Source of the DNA: Prorocentrum cordatum
Taxonomy: Eukaryota; Sar; Dinophyceae; Prorocentrales; Prorocentraceae
NCBI GenBank assembly: GCA_963575745.1
Contig: CAUYUJ010018059.1
Location: forward strand, 72,001 to 136,000
Direction: 5' to 3'
DNA: 64,000 bases
Position numbers and translations under genes: made by a program. Below the pieces are notes generated by a model that was given only the letters and a program-made list of their open reading frames with translations, did not search any database and was not told where the DNA came from. This document shows positions 30,071 to 40,775 of this stretch, piece by piece; position 1 is the first letter of the stretch, and each line of letters opens with the position of its first letter.

Positions 30071-30748
30071 CGCACGCGCAGCTGCGGAACCCTCTGCGCC
30101 GGCACCGTCGACACTAACGGACGCCACGCGCTTTGCTGTTCCTATGGCGGCTTCATGGTTAAGAGGCACAACAACCTGCGCGACACCATCGCGCGAGCCC
30201 TACGTGAAGCCGGCATTTGCGACATCGCAGTCGAGCCAATTCGCCCGCCCACCGGGCCGGGCAATCCGGGTCTCCGCGCGGACCTCAGGTGCACCGACAG
30301 TGACGGCCAGTGGGCTTATCTGGACTTAACGATCGTGCATCCCGCCTCGCAGCAGAGCCTGCAGGCCGGCGGGGCCCACACCCAAGGCACCGCTGCGAGA
30401 CTGGCCGAACAGGCCAAGCGCCGCAAATACAACGGAGTCGCTGGGGCTTCGAAGTGTCGGGAGCCATGGGCGAGTCCACCCGGAAATGGCTCGCGCAGCA
30501 AGTGCCTGAGGGCCCTGGGCGACTGGAGACTCTCAGCACTCTCCACCGGTCCATCGCCACCTGCGTGGTCCGGGAGGTGGCGCGCACGCTCATCAGCGCT
30601 GCCTGAGATGGTCGTCGGGCCAGCCAGCGCGCCTAACGCAGGGGTCTGGTGGCTCGCACCCCTGGGCCTGGAACCGGCGGCCTCGCACGACGACGGCGCC
30701 AGCGCGAGAACAGCGCTGCCACGGGAGGACGCACGAGGACAGCACTAG
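30070..30748 (+). pseudogene. RT element: zinc finger and PD-(D/E)XK-like endonuclease
   Basis: In the third frame a finger CGTLCAGTVDTNGRHALCC (about 30090-30150) is followed by RHNNLRDTIARALREAG, then RADLRCTDSDG, WAYLDLTIVHP and a Lys-rich helix AEQAKRRKYNG (to about 30440). The D...D-x-T...K arrangement fits the restriction-enzyme-like endonuclease of R2/NeSL-type elements, which nicks target DNA to start reverse transcription. The sequence after about 30440 drifts, so the true stop is uncertain. Catalytic assignment is inference from motif spacing. Confidence 0.6.
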
Positions 30749-30830
30749 GACAGCACGAGGACAGCACAGGCGCGAGGACAGCACGAGGACAGCACGAGGA
30801 CAGCACGAGGACAACACTAGCACGAGGAGG
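30735..30830. repeat. GAGGACAGCAC 11-bp minisatellite
   Basis: About seven units of GAGGACAGCAC with small variants. It lies at the 3' side of the RT element and may mark its insertion site or tail. Confidence 0.85.
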
Positions 30831-32087
30831 GGAAGGGGCGCCGAGGAGGCGCGCCGAGGAGGAGAGGCGAGGCCGAGGAGGACTGGAGCTCGCCTGTGAG
30901 CGCACCCGAGGCTCGGAGGCGGGGAATGCCGCGGCCCCCTCGGCTGCAGCGCCTCGGTCCACCCCAAGTGGATACCAGACTTTACAGCTCCATCGGGTAC
31001 TTGGCGAAGCGGGCGGCGGCGGCGGACGGCGGGAAGCGGCGGCGGGGGGGCGGCTCAAGCGGCGGGGGCGGCGGGACGGATCCGGGGCCGAATGGGTTAC
31101 AGGAGCGGCGCATATAGAGCCCGCGGCGGCGGCGCGGGGCGCGGGCGCGGGCGCGGGCGCGCGCGGGCGCGCGCGGCGCGGCCCGTGGCGAGCGCGGCCC
31201 GCCCCTGGGCCCTCCTCGGACCCGAGGGCCCTGGGGCACAGAGGGGGAGGAGGAGGAAGAGGAGGAGGTGGTGGAGGAGGAGGAGGAGGGGAGGAGGAGG
31301 AGGAGAAGGAGGATGGGAGGGGGAGGAGTGGATACGACTACGATTTCGCACATTCTGCATGCGTGATCCCACGCATCCAATCAGACAGATTGCTGGGCAA
31401 TCTGGCGCCCTGAGCTCGAGTGGCACCGCTGCCGTGCATGCCCACGCCAACGGTGAGACGCCTAGCAAACTGCATCCCTCGAGGATCCGTGAGCCTCTGT
31501 CTCTGTTCGAACTGAAGTGTGTTGCGGCCAAGGGTCCTTCTCAAAACTGATTTTCAACCGATGCTTCTCATTTTCAACCGATGCTTCTGAGCAGAGGCGC
31601 AGGTCGAGGGCGCGATATATAATGGCGCGGACAGAATTAAGAGTCCACGCGTGTGTGCTCTCAAAGGCACGTCGAGCAACATTCCAGCCTCGTTCGAAGG
31701 ATTTCCGGCTCGAACCCCGGGTTCCTGGCCTTGCCCCCCGCCCCGAGAATTCGCACGCCAAATCACATGCGTGTGAAAGTGCGTGTGAAACGAGTTCACA
31801 CGGCTCAAACAATGTAAAAACACGGGCCAAACGTAGTTCACACGGCTACGTCTTAGGGGCGGTTTCACACGGCCGTGGGGCGGGGGGGGCACTGATAGTT
31901 TCCAGCCCCGTGCCCTGGCCACCAGCCTTTGCAGGCTCAACCGAGCCCAGAGCTTCACATGTGGACGCATCTCTCTCGAGCAGCCGAGAGATTCGCTCGA
32001 ACGACGTCGTCGAAGAGCGCAGCCACGCTCGAACGACGTCGAAATGCGTCGAAGAGCGTGGCAGCAGGCAGCAGCGAGCAGGACAGC
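30831..32087. other. Unassigned GC-rich and mixed region
   Basis: 30840-31240 is GC-rich (GGCGGC, GCGCGG words); 31240-31325 is a GGA tract. 31543-31590 has ATTTTCAACCGATGCTTCT twice in tandem. 31750-31880 repeats TTCACACGG and GTGTGAAA words in both orientations. No gene called. Confidence 0.45.
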
Positions 32088-32937
32088 CTAGTCGTTGTGC
32101 TTCTTGAGCTCGTAGATCCCGCGGAGCGTCTTGATGATCCTCTGGATCTCATCGATGGGGCCGTCGATCCCTGAGATCTCCTTGAGCGCCGCGATGTATG
32201 AGTTCCCACCCCCAGTCGCCTTGATCTTCGGGAAGTCCACCCCCATGCTCTGGGACAGCAGGGAGCTGGTCATGACGACGGTCGACAACCCGTCCATTTT
32301 CTCCGTCAGCGCCTTGGCGTCACTGTCGTCCTTGAGCTTGTGCCACGCGGTGTCCGTCTTGCCCATCATGAGCAGGATGTGGCGGCCCTGCTGGGTCGTC
32401 GACTTGCACTTGTCGTGGGCCTTCCCGGCGGCGGCGATCAGCTTCTTCTGCTTGTCGTCGCCCGCGCCGCCGCCGCCGGCCTCGATCTTGAGCCTGGCGC
32501 GCTTTTGCGCAGCCGTCTCCGGGGGGGCGGGCGACGGGGCGCGAGCTCCGTTTGGGGCGGGGGAAGGAACGAGGAGAAGTAGGAGGAGGAGAAGGAGCAG
32601 GACAACGACGACTACGAGGACGAGGAGGGCGATGATCCGAGAAAGACAACGCCGACAGGAGGGCGGGAGGAGCCTCGAGGAGGAGGAGGACGAGGAGGAG
32701 GAGGTGGAGGGGGAGGAGGAGGAGGAGGAGACGGCGAGAGGAGAACGAGGGGAAGGCGAGTCCTGCGGCTGCTCCTCGGGCGACACCTCTGGCGTCTTCC
32801 TCGCCCCCCTCTTGGGATTCGCAGCCGCGGGACCTCCATCTCCAGGGCCAGCAGGCGCAGCCTCTGCAGGCGTCTCCGTGCGAGCCTTCTTCTTGGGGGA
32901 GGCGACGGCCTTCGCATCCTCGGGGGATTCGCAAACC
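32088..32937 (-). CDS. C-terminal part of an unrecognised gene
   Basis: The last about 135 codons (about 32500 to the TAG at 32088) look strongly coding: KQKKLIAAAGKAHDKCKS, HILLMMGKTDTAWHKLKDD, LTEKMDGLSTVVMTSSLL, AALKEISGIDGPIDEIQR, LRGIYELKKHND. The pattern is helical and charged, without membrane spans. Upstream, 32937-32780 reads a Lys/Pro/Ala-rich disordered segment (ASPKKKARTETPAEAAPAG, then NPKRGARKTPEVSPEEQ) in the same frame. Between them, 32560-32770 is poly-Ser then poly-Leu from CTC repeats, probably an intron or expansion. The open frame is preceded by a stop just before CAG at about 32937, a possible splice acceptor next to the GA-rich strand of the CT tract. No family recognised. 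Confidence 0.6.
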
Positions 32938-32959
32938 TGTCCTCCTCGTGCTCCTCATG

Positions 32960-32970
32960 TTCTCTCTTTC

Positions 32971-33043
<73 letters not shown>

Positions 33044-33289
33044 TTCTCTACTTTCTCTCTTTTCTATTTCTCTTCTTTCTCTCTTTCTTCTCTTTCTCTC
33101 TTTCTCTCTTTCTAATCTTTCTCTCTTTATCTCTATTTCTTCTATTTCTTTTTTTTTTTTTTTATATTCCTCTCTGTTCCTCTCTTCTCTCTCTCTTCTC
33201 TTCCTCTCTCTCTCTCTCCTTTCTCTCTCTATCTTGGCTCTTCTCTCTCTTGCTCTCTCTCTTGCTCTCTCTCTCTCTCTCTCTCTCTC
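32960..33289. repeat. (CT)n / T-rich tract 5' of element copy A
   Basis: About 330 bp of CT dinucleotides with CTTT variants and a T18 run near 33150. It ends exactly where sequence shared by both copies (CGCGAGACCGGAGGGGTCCC) begins. A similar tract precedes copy B. Confidence 0.92.
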
Positions 33290-34615
33290 GCGAGACCGGA
33301 GGGGTCCCAGCAGGGCCCTGCTGATTCGCGCCACCTCTCTCCCCACCAGAGCGCCCGCCGCAATGGCCCCCGGTAAGCCGGAGCGCCGTCGCTCTTCCAA
33401 GCAGCCGCCGAGCTCACGTCCTGCTGCTGAAGGGTCTCTCCTCCAACGCAAGCAGGACTGCATCGCAGCTTTCAAGCAAGCGGGGTCTGACCGCCCCACG
33501 GCCGCATACAACGGGCTCGCCGAGCTGAACGCGGACGAGCTGCAGGCCTCGTACGACATGCACAAGACCAACACAAAGAAGCTCGGCAGTGCCTTGATCC
33601 GCATGTGTGCCGCCAACCAGATCAGCTACACGCTGGATCACCACCAGCGCAGCAAGCCTAAGCGCATTGGTGGTGACACATCACACCCACCAGCTGGGTC
33701 CGCACGTCTTCAGGCTGCGGACACCCAATTCATTGCCTTGGACCCGGCCTTCTGGAAGGTCCCAGTCCTCGCCGAACCCACATCACTTGACGACGGCAAG
33801 ACGTACAAGCCCAGTATCAGCCTCCACGACTACGAGAGCGGTGAACGGCTGCTGCAACACCACCTCGAGCAGGGTAAGCGTACCACGGGTCAGCTTGCGA
33901 TTGCTGTCATGGGCCCAAAAAACGATAACTACGTCGGTACCGAGCTCGCCGTCCCCGTGCTGAAGCGTCACCCCAAGGCGCCCAAAGTGGTCCACACGCA
34001 CGTCCCCGTGACCGTGTACCAGCTGGGCACCAAGGAAGTCGCCTGCACGGAAAAAGTAGCCGTCGCCACCATCGATCCTGCCGACCACGTATGCTGGATT
34101 CGGGTGACCATACATGAAACCGAGGCCATCGCCGCAGTCCCGTCCATGCATCAGGCCTTCGAGGATCTGTTCTCGGGAGGTGCCCCCGTGAACGGTGGTC
34201 CACGCGCCAAGGGTCCTTTCCGAAGGGACTCCGCCCCACAGGACAAGGCGCGCCAAAAAACCACAAGCACAGGGAGTCCAAGAAAGACGCTCGCCGCCAG
34301 GAGCTCGATAGTCAGCTCCAGGACACCTTCAAGGCCCTCTTCCACGGCAACTTTAAAGCCGTCACCATCCTCGAACCCTGCAAAAGCCTAGGCAAGTTTG
34401 GATCGGGCGTCGGAAAGAGGTCCCTGGCTGCCACCTTCGGCGTCAGTCTTCAAGCGGTTGACAAGGTCTTGGCGGGTTCAGGGCAACTCGGCGCCACCTA
34501 CGACCTCAGCAACGTAGGTGCAGACGAGCCCACTGCAGACAAGTACCAGACCGTGTGGTTCCCTGAGGACCAGCCCATCACGATGGCAGATGCGTTCCAG
34601 ATGTCGGTGGATTTC

Positions 34616-34759
34616 AAAAAAAAAAAAAAAAAAAAACAAAAAAAAAAAAAAGTCAAAAAAAAAAAAAAATCTGTTAAAAAAAAAAAAAAAAAAAAAAAAA
34701 ACAAAAAAAAACAAAAAAAAAAAAAAAATAAAAAGAAAAAAAAAAAAAAAACAAAAAAA

Positions 34760-34800
<41 letters not shown>

Positions 34801-34832
34801 AAAATTCAGAAAAAAAAAAACAAAAAAAAAAA
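34616..34832. repeat. A-rich block 1 inserted in ORF1 of copy A
   Basis: About 217 bp, over 90 percent A, with scattered C, T and G. Copy B reads GAGTTCAAGGCCCTG at this place. In A the left side is GATTTCAAA and the right side AATTCAAAGCCC, so TTCAAA is present on both sides, like a short target duplication. The resulting Lys-rich frames are not genes. Confidence 0.92.
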
Positions 34833-35664
34833 TTCAAAGCCCTTGGAGTCGTCAGGCACGGCAAGTCAGGCTTATTGGGGATCCGTGTTGCACGAGGGTC
34901 AGACGCCGCCAAGGCTGCTGCCGTCAGCATCCGTGGCTGCGAAGCCACCCTCGCCAAGACGCGATACCGCATCACTGGCATAGCGGCACGCCACGCCACG
35001 CTGACCCAGCTCGCTAAGACTCTCACGGGCCCGTCCGTCAAATGGGACTGTGAGGTCTACCACACCGCCTGGGACCCAGCCACTTCGGCTCAGTTTGCCT
35101 TAGTGCGCGCCCATCGTCCCCCACTCACATATACGGTACAGGTCGCGGGGTGCCCCATCCCGTGGAGCATCACCGAGGCCCCGCTGGCTGAGGTGGTGCC
35201 GAAGAGGGACAACGTTACCATCGTCGCGCCTACCACTATCACAGAGCCTGTGACGCCGCCAGCCCGTGGTGGCGGCTTCAGCCCCGCCACTGGCACACTC
35301 CTCACCAAAGCGGCCCAGAGCCCTTACCTCCACGACCTCATGACTGCCACGCCCAAAGGCAAGGGCGTCGCACCGCTCCTGATCCCCCAGGAGGAGCCTT
35401 TAGCCAAGCGCCACCGATCCTCCAGTGGGAAACGCGACGCCACGCCGCACGCAAGATCACACGGCGCCCCAGGCCGCAGCTCCTCTGCACCCCCGCACGG
35501 CACGGATGGAGCTGCCGAGCGGACGGCCGTCCAAGGATCAGGTGGTCATGACCCGCAGCTTGGCACGGTGGCAGCTGAAGGCGGGGGCCACACGGAAGGG
35601 GACGCTGCCACAGCCGCCGAGGTACCAGGCGACGCTGACGACGTCGAGATCCTCTCATCAGGTG

Positions 35665-35732
35665 ATGAATTCAGCGTGGCATCTCGCGAACTCAACACAT
35701 GAATTCAGCGTGGCATCTCGCGAACTCAACAC
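35665..35732. repeat. 34-bp perfect tandem duplication in ORF1 of copy A
   Basis: ATGAATTCAGCGTGGC through CTCAACAC occurs at 35665-35698 and again at 35699-35732 without mismatch. Copy B has one unit. The duplication is not a multiple of three and introduces a stop. Confidence 0.95.
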
Positions 35733-36359
35733 CTTCGGCGAACGCTTCGCAACGGCCCCTAAACTGCCAGATGCCGCCACGACCCGCATCCAACACATGG
35801 AACAACAGCACGAGCTGCTTGCCAACACGGTGGATAACATGCAGGTTCAGCTTGCGGGCGTTCTCTCATCCCAGGCCACACTCACGGAGCACGTTTCAGG
35901 TTTGGAACGAGGGCTTGCCACCGTCGTCACCCAGCAACAGCCGGCAAACACCGAAGCTGCTGCACTGCGTGGCGACATCCAGGCCCTCCTTGGGCACCTC
36001 ACGGGGGGCACCATCCACCTGCCACAGGTGGCCACTCTCGAAACAAAACAGGAGGAAGCTGCATCAGTTGCCGATCCCGTGGCTGTCTGCGGGTGGATTG
36101 ACCAGCCAGGCCAGGTCACCCCAGGGACGGGGCCCCCAGGGGCTGACAAAGGCAAAGACAAGGGTCGGGCCACCCAGGAACCCTATTGAAGGTGCCTCAG
36201 AGAGCCTGCCTCAGCCCTCCGAGGAAGCGCCTTCAGAGGCATCTCTTCCCTCTTCGCGTCGTATCTTTTCTTGTCACCTCATGTCTGTTTTGGCAGCAGC
36301 ACGCGCAAGCTATCTGGTGTAGGGACACCCGTCATCTTGCAGGGGGCGTGATTGTTGCA

Positions 36360-39300
36360 ATGTGCATGAGCATGCAGGGGTATCTGAGGATGCGTGCTGA
36401 CATGCAGCTTTTGGCTCATCGCTCGCGCCGCCCGCCAGGCCTCGCCATCATGTGGCGCCTTGCCTGCAGCCTGGCCCTCCCCTCGCTCGCTGGAGCACAC
36501 CCGTCTTCAGGCGGTGCGCCCCAGCATGGAGGTGAGGTTTTCCTGCGACACGCTGAACGTGGGACTCTTTTCTACCTTTACGATGACAGCATCTACAAGT
36601 ACGATCACTCCACCATTTTGGTCCCGATCGTGAACAGCACCGTAGCCGCGGGTCCGCGCGGCAACGGACCGCTCGGCGCCATCGTGAGCGCATGCGCGCC
36701 CTTGTCAACTACGACACATGCATCGAAATCCACCCCCAGCGTGGCCTCGACTGCGGTGCAGCAGATCTTTGACGGGGACGTTGATATAGGCCAGGCACAC
36801 AGTGGCGGCTTCAGCCCCGCTGTCGTGCCCCGCTATTGCCCCACGGGTCTCACCACTCCCCTGTGCGCTAGGGGCGAACCCGAGGAGGACCCTGCTTTCT
36901 GGCACCTGATGATGATCCGTGCCCGGCTCATACCGTGTGCTGCGGCGTGGGCACCAGGTGAGGACCACCAGGGCGTGTTCTGGGCATGGCTCGAGGACTG
37001 CGTCCCGTACATCCTGGCGACGCTTCATCTGCCACAGTACGACCACCTCTTCCAGGAGGATTCTGAGGACACAACCGACGCCCTGCGCCAGCTCACTGCG
37101 CTCGACATGTGCGAGGACATCTGGTATAGAGCGGGCCTCGACAGACAGCGCACAAACCGCAACCTCACTCTTATCCAAGGCAGCCGCGAGTATTCCACCC
37201 GTTACTTTGGCCTCCTTCAGGAATACCAGGGTGCTCGTGCCCAGCTTGTCGGCCCAGAAGCTTTCACGGCACCCTTGCCGCCATACCTCTCACGGGCCCA
37301 CGCCTTACTACCAAGAGGCCTTCCCCCACCCGACCAAGACGCCCTGGCGTACCTCGCCGATGCGATCCTGCACCACCCGACAGACATGCAGCCGCTTGTG
37401 GAGGCAGAGCTCGCCGCGGCACCGATGGAACCGCTTAACCCACCACCGCCAGCTGGCCTCGCCCAGCACGCCGCGGGCGATCAGGCCGCAGACGACCCCG
37501 TACCATGGTTGCCTCAGCACATCGCGGCCAGCGACATCAGCGACACACCCCTGGACTCATTCCATGCGTCGGACGATATCAGCAACATATCCCTGGGCTC
37601 GGTCCACGTGGACGATAGCCAGGACGACATGGAAACCCAGGATCGCGACGGCACAACACCACCAGGCGACACGGCCCAGCGTGACCGTGACAGTGAACCC
37701 CACTTAGGGCACACCTCGTCGCACAGCAGTCCGCCCAACAACTCGGCCCAGGCCGACCCCTGCGCACAGCTCAACGACGCTGAAGGCGCCACTACCGCCG
37801 ACGCGACAAGCCATGCCACTGCATCGCCAGCTCATGCCAGCCCGCGCAGTGCGGCTTCAGCCCCGCTGCAGCACTGGCTGGACCTGGACATCCCCAGACC
37901 GCAGGTGTCAGCACCACGCCCCGCACCTCTGTATACCGTGTTAACGTGACTGACTCCAACCCCAGTGCCATTGACCACTGGCAGGCCGACATCGACAACG
38001 ACCCCATCGATGATGAGTACCCAGATGCCAGCGGTTCCCACGAGCCACAGCACAGCGCAGCGGCATCACGACATTGTGGCTGCCTCATCTGCCTCTTTGT
38101 GGCCAAGTACGCCATCGCGATAGCAATGCCGTACAAGGACCAGATCGATGGGTACTTGCCGACACCGAGCCGAGACCCCAGCTACCGACAACGACGACGA
38201 CGCAAAGCGACGGCACCAGGCCCATCTGTGCCCACCACATCCCGACGCACAACGACATACAACGTCACGTCCGCACTGTGGGCCACTCTCAAATGGACCA
38301 GCGTCAAACTCAGAGATAGCGTCTCGGGCGGAGCCACCGCAGTCGGGGTCGGCCTCGGGGGTGTCCTGATATGGGCCAGCGGCAAGCTCGGGGCTATTGC
38401 CACGGGTGGAGTCGTGTGTGGTCTTCTACTCGTCAGTGCCAAACTTCTTGCTCAGGGAGCTGTCGGACACGTAGGAGCCCGCATCTGTGCGCGGGCCCTG
38501 GACTCATCCACGGCCCAGTGGTGCCTCCGCTGTTGCCAACCGAGCAGGAGGCCGCGTGATGAGGCCACATACACAATGCCGTGCACGCTCGCCGACGAAC
38601 ACGACGACCAGCACGTGCACTCACTCCGACATCCGCTGCTGCAGGAACACTACGCCGCAGCAGTTGCCGCCGCAGTCGCCGATGTCACAACCGCCACCAC
38701 CGCCGCCATCGTCGAAGTCACTGCCGCCGTATCGCGAGCCTCGTCTGTCACACCAAGATCGACCAGCCCGTCTCCGCGAGACGGCTCCAAAAGCGGCGCG
38801 GCATACGGTAACCTACCGACAAACGAGGATGCCACAGCACACGGCAGTGACACCGAGGCAAGGGAAACACGTGAGTGCACCCACGATAGCCCGTGGTCCA
38901 TCTTCCGACATGCTGATGCTCGTGGTTCCTCTCCCGACGCGGACACCCAACCACCACGACAGCGAGCGCGCTATGCATCACCCGCCAGGCCCCAGGCGCC
39001 TTCAGGCCCTGGTATGCCTTACACAGCCCTCAAGCCACCGACACGCAACTTTCGCAACACTATCCAGCGCGACCCAGCGGTCCCCGTGCCGCCGAAGAGC
39101 ATACTTAACGCCCTGTATCAAAACGGCTTTGCGCTTGGTAACAGTGGCGTGTCTACAGAGGACATCAAAGACGCTCTGCGACTCCACGACCATCCTCGAT
39201 TTACCCATGATCCAACACTCCAGGCGCTGGGGCCGTGGACGGACATCATGCAGAGGCCCCCGAACCGCCTCACTTGGGTGCTGGAAGACTCGGGCGGAAA

Positions 39301-39688
39301 CTCAGGCGAGACAATCTTCCCATACCTCACGTGGGACCTCCGCCAACCCACCACCGACGCGCCCACTGTATTCTGGCATGGGACCCGCGGTGACCTTGCG
39401 GCCCGTCTTGCTGCCAGTGGAGGGCACCTCTTGCCAGGTCCCCGCCGTGAAGCGAAGGGCCGAACTGGCACCAACGTTGGCCGCACGTACGCGAGCGTGC
39501 ACCCTTCGCTGGCCGCGCGGTACGCAATGCCGCCCCACCCGCCCTACAGTCTCGAAGACGACACCCTCGCGTGGGGACCCATCGCACTCTGGATGTGCGA
39601 GGCCACCCAACCACCGCGCGGGGAAAACAGGCACAACTTCGTGAAAGGGGAGGCCCACGGAGCGCGCCTCATTACCCTCGGGTCCTGA
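36360..39688 (+). pseudogene. ORF2 of copy A, N-terminal membrane region and HGT region
   Basis: Open from 36186, with the first Met at 36360 and a second at 36450 that starts a signal-peptide-like sequence (MWRLACSLALPSLAGAHP). A hydrophobic stretch (CLICLFVAKYAIAIAMPY, about 38080-38130) and a second one (LGAIATGGVVCGLLLVSAKL, about 38380-38450) follow. At 39371 the motif FWHGTRGDLAARL begins the HGT region. Frames break by single-base deletions relative to B near 37852 and 39672. Copy A also lacks about 210 bp of the N-terminal region present in B (near 36700). Confidence 0.7.
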
Positions 39689-40739
39689 GCCTCCTCATCC
39701 GCATGGACTGGTGCGCCCCCACAGAAGCTGCTTCCAGGTGCCGTGCCCTACCACACGCCTATGGCATGGGCGACTGCGCGCACGCCCTTCACATCGCTGG
39801 CTACGATCATCCAGATCTCCGTGAGGCGGCTGAAGCTCACGACCAGGAAGCAAGCACCAGGCGCAGACCAGCCATCGCGGCAGCGTGGCCACCGCCGCAG
39901 GCACTATACTCGCCAGAGGCAGCGCGAGTATGGGCCAAACAGCACTACGACACTGAAGCAGCCACCAGGGATGACCCTAACCAGCCCCGCCCACGCGTCT
40001 CGCTTCACATGCTCCCGCTGGACCCGAAACCACTCATCGACCTGGTGTACACTGGCTTGCAAGCTGTCCCCGTGCGGGGGCATCCTGACGCATGCGGGTC
40101 GCGCCCCAGCGGCTCCAGCCCTGGGGCCGCGTCTGGCCCACCACGCACTTACAAGTCAGGCACAGCCCTGGCGCACAGTCCAGACCGCTCATCGACGTCA
40201 TCAGGAGCCGACGAACGCCGTACACCTTCCCTCATCAGCGCGGCCGCCGCCCTCGCCCGAGGCCGTGCCCGCCCACGGCGATCTGCCTCTCGCTCGTCAC
40301 GACAGAGTGGCGGAAATTCCCCCTCAGACAACAGTGGCATCGAGACGTGGGAGCACATTGAGACGGAAGAGGAGCCGACTGCCTACCACGTCCTCGCCTA
40401 CCACGTCCGTGATGTGCGGACCCGTGTCAATGCCCCTGGCATCGAGGTCTGGCTTGACCCTGGTGATCACCACGATGGTGCCTACTTACCGTGGGGGACG
40501 ACAGTCATGGGCCACCGCGTTATCGACCCTGCGGTGGAGGGGCGGGACGGCTGGGTCCTCCTCCACCACGACCACGGCGACACCACTACTAAGCTCTGGG
40601 CACCGACCCAAGTCCACGTCAAAGAGAAAAAAAAATAAAAAAACAGAAAATCAAAAAAAAAAATCAACAAAAAAAAAAATAGACAAAAAAAAAAAAAAAT
40701 AAAAAAACAAGAAAAACAAAAAGAAAAAGAAAAAACAAT

Positions 40740-40775
<36 letters not shown>

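Larger units (their letters stand above)
27565..30620 (+). mobile_element. Non-LTR-type RT element with C-terminal endonuclease
   Basis: A single coding unit with RT, then a Cys/His finger, then a PD-(D/E)XK-like region, the R2/NeSL-like order. No separate N-terminal EEP endonuclease was found. The 5' limit is unclear because the frame begins inside or next to the mucin gene end; the 3' side runs into an 11-bp minisatellite at 30735. Two frameshifts break the frame. Confidence 0.75.
33363..36189 (+). pseudogene. ORF1 (Gag-like) of copy A, broken
   Basis: Homologue of ORF1 in copy B. It starts MAPGKPERRRSSKQPP at 33363 behind a leader shared with B. Breaks relative to B: two extra A at about 34252; an A-rich block of 217 bp at 34616; a 34-bp tandem duplication at 35665 that creates TGA. 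After these it returns to frame and ends NQEPY-equivalent TQEPY then TGA at 36187-36189, keeping the C-terminal coiled-coil (HMEQQHELLANTVDNMQVQL) that B loses by its own deletion. The stop overlaps the next open frame by a few bases (TATTGAAG). Confidence 0.78.

Noticed and set aside
31612-31626. TATATAATGG as a TATA promoter
   Set aside because: No gene follows on the plus strand, and dinoflagellates are not known to rely on TATA boxes.
34469-35017. Lys-rich or Phe-rich frames in the A-rich blocks (also 40482-41156 minus)
   Set aside because: Composition is set by poly(A); flanking residues are explained by the retroelement frame.
36405-36425. Possible spliced-leader relic CTTTTGGCTCAT
   Set aside because: It lacks the GGCTCAAG end, copy B reads CTTTCGGCTCAT, and it lies inside ORF2 coding sequence.
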